Part shown: in pieces, positions 22,268-24,983 of the stretch
How the letters are laid out: each line of letters begins with the position of its first letter
Numbering within the stretch: the stretch's first letter is position 1
Source of the DNA: a virus
Strand: one strand, 5' to 3'
Virus record (IMG/VR): IMGVR_UViG_3300047318_000332
Span: 1-24,983 of that record
DNA: 24,983 nt
Position numbers and translations under genes: made by a program
Notes under the pieces: model-generated
Told to the model about the DNA's origin: nothing
The model's input: the letters and a program-made list of their open reading frames with translations, nothing else
The model's database searches: none

Positions 22268-22490
22268 GTTTCAGTTCCTCCATCGCGGCCAGATACGCCT
22301 TGCGGCGGTCTGTCGCGTCATAACGTGTGCAGCAGTAGTTCAGGGGCCGCATCAGACTTGCGCCGCGGATCGCGTCAAAGCGGCAATGCACCAGGCCCAC
22401 GGCAAAGTGGCGCGCGTACACCTTCTGGTCGTGCTCGCGCAGCGAATGCCGGCACGACTTGCAGCTGGTGGACGCGGCCACGTTGCCCAT
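22248..22490 (-). CDS. Small cysteine-rich protein of unknown function
   Basis: An 80-residue protein whose ATG overlaps the stop of the Gp157 homologue (TAATG on the leftward strand). Cysteines at 10 and 13 (CKSC), in HCRF and in NYCCTRY suggest a metal site, and HSLREHD, FDAIRG and CTRYD recur in short phage zinc-finger-like proteins. No certain family. The tight coupling places it in the recombination operon. Confidence 0.6.
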   Translation of the reverse strand: MGNVAASTSCKSCRHSLREHDQKVYARHFAVGLVHCRFDAIRGASLMRPLNYCCTRYDATDRRKAYLAAMEELKHETAFV

Positions 22491-23017
22491 TACTTGATCG
22501 CCAGGCGGTACGCTTGCGGCAGCAGCCGCGCGCCGGGGATTACCACGCCATCGCGCGCATCCTCGTTGATCTTCTTCTTGTCGATCTTCCATTCCGGGTC
22601 GTACACGACCTGGGTCTTGTAATCGGCCGGCACCTGCTCGGGGTCCACGATTTCGGCCGTGCGCGGCAGCTTGACCAGGTTGATCGTGAACTCGGTATAA
22701 CGCTGCGGCATCGGCATATGGCTGGCCTCGATGCTTGACTGCGCATAGTCGCGCAGCCAGATCGCCTTCTTCTCGTCGCGGTCGTTGGCCTTGACCATGC
22801 GGTCGATGGCCGCCTTGCGCGCCGTAATGTCGGCGTCCAGTTCCAGCGCGAACGCGATCACGGAATGCAGCTTGGCGCTCATGTCGGCGGCGGCGCTCTC
22901 AAACGCCAGCAGGGCTTGCGTGTGTTCGCTGTCGGGGTCGTCGTCGGCCGTCAACGGACGGTCGCTGACGGTATCGAGCAGCGCGCGCATGACGGCGGTG
23001 ATTTCGTACAGTTTCAT
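22490..23017 (-). CDS. Siphovirus Gp157-like protein
   Basis: A 175-residue protein starting at MKLYEIT, with GGAGG eight bases before the ATG. N-terminal MKLYEITAVMRALLD, a long coiled helix (FESAAADMSAKLHSVIAFALELDADITARKAAIDRMVKANDRDEKKAIWLRDYAQSSIEA) and the C-terminal beta part PRTAEIVDPEQVPADYKTQVVYDPEWKIDKKKINEDARDGVVIPGARL are the standard layout of Sipho_Gp157 (PF05565). The family occurs in siphophage recombination/replication operons; one member was linked to phage resistance in Streptococcus, but the molecular role is not settled. It lies directly downstream of the SSB-like gene. Confidence 0.9.
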   Translation of the reverse strand: MKLYEITAVMRALLDTVSDRPLTADDDPDSEHTQALLAFESAAADMSAKLHSVIAFALELDADITARKAAIDRMVKANDRDEKKAIWLRDYAQSSIEASHMPMPQRYTEFTINLVKLPRTAEIVDPEQVPADYKTQVVYDPEWKIDKKKINEDARDGVVIPGARLLPQAYRLAIK

Positions 23018-23034
23018 CTTGCGTTCCTCCAAAG

Positions 23035-23058
23035 AGCAGGGCGCTTGCGCGCCCCGCT
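23035..23058 (-). promoter_or_regulatory. Intercistronic hairpin between SSB-like and Gp157 genes
   Basis: GGGCGC-TTGC-GCGCCC with three further outer pairs (AGC/GCT) after one mismatch. On the leftward transcript it lies between the SSB-like stop and the Gp157 SD. There is only a short CTCTTT after it, so partial termination, RNA processing or mRNA stabilisation are all possible. Confidence 0.45.
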
Positions 23059-23066
23059 AGGCCGAT

Positions 23067-23729
23067 TTAATAGGGAATGTCGTCGTCATCCGGGAAGCCC
23101 GATGGCGGCATGGACGACTGCTGTTGCTGGTAGCCGCCGCCGGCGCCGCCCTTCGGCTTCTCCACCTTGTCCTTGATGGACCCGAGGATGGCATCGAGGG
23201 CGACCGCCTTCGGCGCGCGCTCGATGATTTCCTTCGGCGTCTTGCGGCTGGCGATGTCGTAGCATGCGTAAATCAGCATCTTTTCGCGCGGCTGGCCCTG
23301 GTAGGTCGAGTGCTCTTTTTGCAGCACCAGACCAATCGGCTTGCCCATCAGTTCAACGAAGCAGTTGGCCTTGGTCTTGATCATGCCGCCGCTGTTCTTG
23401 TCCCACTTGTCCACGGTGGCCAGGGTCGGCTCCATGCTTTTCACGCGCAGACACAGCATCAGCGCGTCGATGAGGCGACGGCCCGACAGTTCCTCGCCGG
23501 TCCCATTTTGGTAATACAGGTCCAGGAACAGCGCGGTCGCGCCGTCGTGCGACTTGAAATCAATCTGGATGCCCAGGGCGCCCGAATCCTTGCGCGGCAG
23601 CGGTTCGGCGCGGGTGATGACGCCCTCATAGCCGCCGGTCGCGTTGATGCGCGCCGAGCCGCCAATCTTGGCCGCGTTGGAGTCGTTGCGGGTGAAGCTC
23701 ATTGGGCGATTTGCAGTCGAAGTATTCAT
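23067..23729 (-). CDS. Single-stranded DNA-binding protein, phage type (DUF669-like)
   Basis: A 220-residue protein with GAGGAAA before the ATG. The core (GSARINATGGYEGVITRAEPLPRKDSGALGIQIDFKSHDGATALFLDLYYQNGTGEELSGRRLIDALMLCL) resembles phage DUF669-type SSB-like proteins coded beside Gp157 and RecA-like ATPases. The C-terminus is a Gln/Gly linker followed by an acidic tip FPDDDDIPY, very like the DDDIPF tail with which SSBs recruit partner proteins. It is expected to coat ssDNA and to cooperate with the ATPase encoded upstream. Length and context are normal. Confidence 0.82.
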   Translation of the reverse strand: MNTSTANRPMSFTRNDSNAAKIGGSARINATGGYEGVITRAEPLPRKDSGALGIQIDFKSHDGATALFLDLYYQNGTGEELSGRRLIDALMLCLRVKSMEPTLATVDKWDKNSGGMIKTKANCFVELMGKPIGLVLQKEHSTYQGQPREKMLIYACYDIASRKTPKEIIERAPKAVALDAILGSIKDKVEKPKGGAGGGYQQQQSSMPPSGFPDDDDIPY

Positions 23730-23754
23730 TCAGTTTTCCTCGTAGGGGTTGGGG

Positions 23755-24408
23755 TCAGGCCGGGACTTCGGCCAGGTCGTAATACTCACAAATGGCGTGA
23801 TCGACGGCGGCCAGGTCGTTCGGGATCAGGTCGTCGGGGAACAGGTCCATGGGTGTCTTGGTGGTGTCGGCACCGTTGTTGCGGGTGGCGAAGAAATAGT
23901 CGCCGCCCTCGACCACGGTCTTGAGCACGATGGTGAACATGCCCTCGACCGAGATTTTTTCATCGAGCAGCTTGCCGACCGTCTTGGCGCGGGTCTTGCC
24001 AAAATCGTCGGTGGCGGTGTGGCCGAGGATATACACGCGCTTTTCCGCCGGCAGACCGGCGGCGGCCGAGAGAACGTCCCAGGCGTGACGGCCAATGTCG
24101 GAAAATTTCTGGTAGCCCTGTTCTTCCGAGCGGCGCATGAATTCGTTGGTCATCATGTATTGGAAGTCGTCCAGGATGATGACCTCGCGGCGGGTCTTGG
24201 TCATCGTTTCAATGATCTTGGCGCTCAAGTCGGTGACGATGATGTTGCCCTGCTTGTTGGCGTTGCTGGCCAGCCCCCAGCCTGGCGCTTTGAAGGGCAG
24301 CGGCTTGCGCTGGCATTGGATTAGGAGCGTGGTGGCGGGGTCAAAATTGCGCAGGCTGGCCGTTTTGCCGGTGCCTGATTCGCCAATGACGAGGGTTGCG
24401 ATTGACAT
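23755..24408 (-). CDS. RecA-like ATPase, Sak4-type recombinase
   Basis: A 217-residue protein with AAGGAAA before the ATG. Walker A is GESGTGKT (residues 9-16) and Walker B VIILDD (76-81), followed by FQYMM. The compact RecA-core NTPase without extra domains, next to SSB-like and Gp157 genes, matches Sak4-type single-strand annealing proteins of phages, which need a cognate SSB for activity. It is also annotated in databases as ATP-binding or AAA protein. It probably promotes recombination or replication-linked annealing of phage DNA. The first 88 bases overlap a possible small gene in another frame. Confidence 0.82.
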   Translation of the reverse strand: MSIATLVIGESGTGKTASLRNFDPATTLLIQCQRKPLPFKAPGWGLASNANKQGNIIVTDLSAKIIETMTKTRREVIILDDFQYMMTNEFMRRSEEQGYQKFSDIGRHAWDVLSAAAGLPAEKRVYILGHTATDDFGKTRAKTVGKLLDEKISVEGMFTIVLKTVVEGGDYFFATRNNGADTTKTPMDLFPDDLIPNDLAAVDHAICEYYDLAEVPA

Positions 24409-24500
24409 GGTGTTTCCTTTTCAAGATATTCAGAGTCGATTTGGTCTTGCTGGTCCTGCTGGTCCTGCTGGTCGAGCACGTAACTGCCGATTTTGCTCAT
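24321..24500 (-). CDS. Possible small gene overlapping the Sak4 start
   Basis: A 59-codon frame starting at 24500 with a very strong SD (GGGAGGG, five bases before ATG). The protein starts MSKIGSYVL, then DQQ repeated three times from a 9-bp DNA repeat, and continues into a Pro-rich end read out of frame within the Sak4 gene. The start signal argues for translation; the low-complexity product and the overlap argue against a conserved function. It may act as a leader peptide that controls Sak4 translation. Confidence 0.4.
   Translation of the reverse strand: MSKIGSYVLDQQDQQDQQDQIDSEYLEKETPCQSQPSSLANQAPAKRPACAILTPPPRS
24447..24473 (-). repeat. Three tandem 9-bp repeats
   Basis: TTGCTGGTC, CTGCTGGTC, CTGCTGGTC in tandem on the + strand. 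They encode the DQQ repeat of the small leftward frame. Because the unit is a multiple of three, slippage would change copy number without a frameshift. Confidence 0.7.
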
Positions 24501-24591
24501 GGTTCCCTCCCAATCAAAAATTCCTACGGGAACACCCATGTTATCCAACAGGTAGCCAACTGGCAAGCGGTTTTCATAGCTAAAACGACGT

Positions 24592-24634
24592 TTTTCAACA
24601 GTTACGACGGGAATTTTCAACAGTTCAAACAGTT
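24592..24634 (-). promoter_or_regulatory. Repeated TTTTCAACAGTT sites, candidate operator
   Basis: TTTTCAACAGTT is present at 24592-24603 and again at 24614-24625, exactly 22 bp apart, and a weaker TTCAAACAGTT follows at 24624-24634. The first copies lie between the VRR-NUC gene and the leftward Sak4 group. The 22-bp step equals about two helical turns. On the leftward strand each copy contains TTGAAA, which could also be a -35 box. Confidence 0.5.
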
Positions 24635-24983
24635 TGCAACTGTGTTCCGTCGGGTAGCGACAAACCGCGTTCCAGGTAGTCGATGGTGATGCGGAAAGCA
24701 TTGCTCGCGTCGGTGACGACGACCACCAGCCAGCCGGCCTTGACCAGCTGCGCCATGTAGGCGGCCTGGGCGGTGCTGACGACGCCGGTCCCTGGGCGCT
24801 TGAATTCCAGGGCCAGGCCGACGAAGCCGCCGCATGGCACCGGCAGCAGCCAGTCGGGCACGCCAGGACGCAAGCCCGCGGCGCGCAGTTTGCCGGCCGC
24901 CTGGACGCTGACCTGGTAGCCGCCGTTGGGCACCGCGAAGCCGAGCCGCAGCCAAGGACGGGCGACTTGTTCGGCCGAGCGGC
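24625..24983 (-). CDS. VRR-NUC domain nuclease, 5' partial
   Basis: The leftward frame is open to the right edge, so the start is outside the window; the GTG at 24933 is internal. The visible 118 residues include WLRLGFAVPNGGYQVS, AAGLRPGVPDWLLPVP, GLALEFKRPG and an STAQAAYMAQLVKAGWLVVVVTD segment. These give the PD-(D/E)xK nuclease core of VRR-NUC proteins: the D of GVPDW, the E and K of LEFK and the Q of the following helix. Such proteins in phages act as Holliday-junction or flap-type nucleases in recombination and replication. Placement upstream of Sak4, SSB and Gp157 is typical. Its stop lies in the second TTTTCAACAGTT repeat. Confidence 0.85.
   Translation of the reverse strand, partial: RSAEQVARPWLRLGFAVPNGGYQVSVQAAGKLRAAGLRPGVPDWLLPVPCGGFVGLALEFKRPGTGVVSTAQAAYMAQLVKAGWLVVVVTDASNAFRITIDYLERGLSLPDGTQLQTV

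Noticed and set aside
1-24983. tRNA, rRNA, integrase, transposase or toxin-antitoxin genes
   Set aside because: None could be recognised on either strand. The small basic protein at 17442 and the small early proteins were considered as toxins but show no supporting motif.

Overview
The window is a GC-rich stretch of a tailed-phage genome with siphovirus gene order. It probably comes from a phage-plasmid of a betaproteobacterial, Burkholderiales-like host. That host guess is inference, resting on base composition, a Burkholderiales-style H-NS homologue and a RepL-like plasmid initiator of a type I associate with proteobacterial plasmids. No integrase, rRNA, tRNA, IS element or CRISPR array was seen.

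Layout. (1) 1-15767, rightward: an alanine-rich repeat protein cut by the left edge, a small Ig-like structural protein, four head-tail connector/tail-completion genes, the major tail tube protein, a tail assembly chaperone pair joined by a probable -1 frameshift, the tape measure protein, a baseplate/tail-tip protein, a long tail fibre/tip protein and one more distal tail protein. (2) 15795-17633, rightward lysis cassette: a membrane/coiled-coil protein, a holin-like protein, a lambda R-type (GH104) endolysin, Rz with Rz1 embedded in another frame, and a small basic protein. (3) 17634-20463, plasmid-like maintenance block: ParA, a ribbon-helix-helix partner, a zinc-ribbon protein, a non-coding region rich in inverted repeats (candidate origin/control region) and a RepL-like initiator flanked by repeated hairpins. 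(4) 20464-21172, rightward: an H-NS-like protein, a short basic protein with a TTG start and a small HTH protein, ending at a bidirectional terminator. (5) 21216-24983, leftward: an XRE-like regulator, small proteins, a Gp157 homologue, an SSB-like protein, a Sak4/RecA-like ATPase and a VRR-NUC nuclease cut by the right edge. This is a phage recombination/replication operon.

The most interesting signal is a set of dispersed intergenic arrays built on GTAC/T-tract units with a strict 11-12 bp step: nine units before the holin, six just upstream of parA, and a degenerate set between the tail tube and chaperone genes. With ParA and an RHH partner encoded next to them, these look like centromere/operator sites spread over the genome, in a manner recalling phage N15. 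If so, the partition protein could also touch expression of lysis and tail genes. A second signal is a family of hairpins around the replication gene that keep a CACCCC loop while their stem bases change in a compensatory way.
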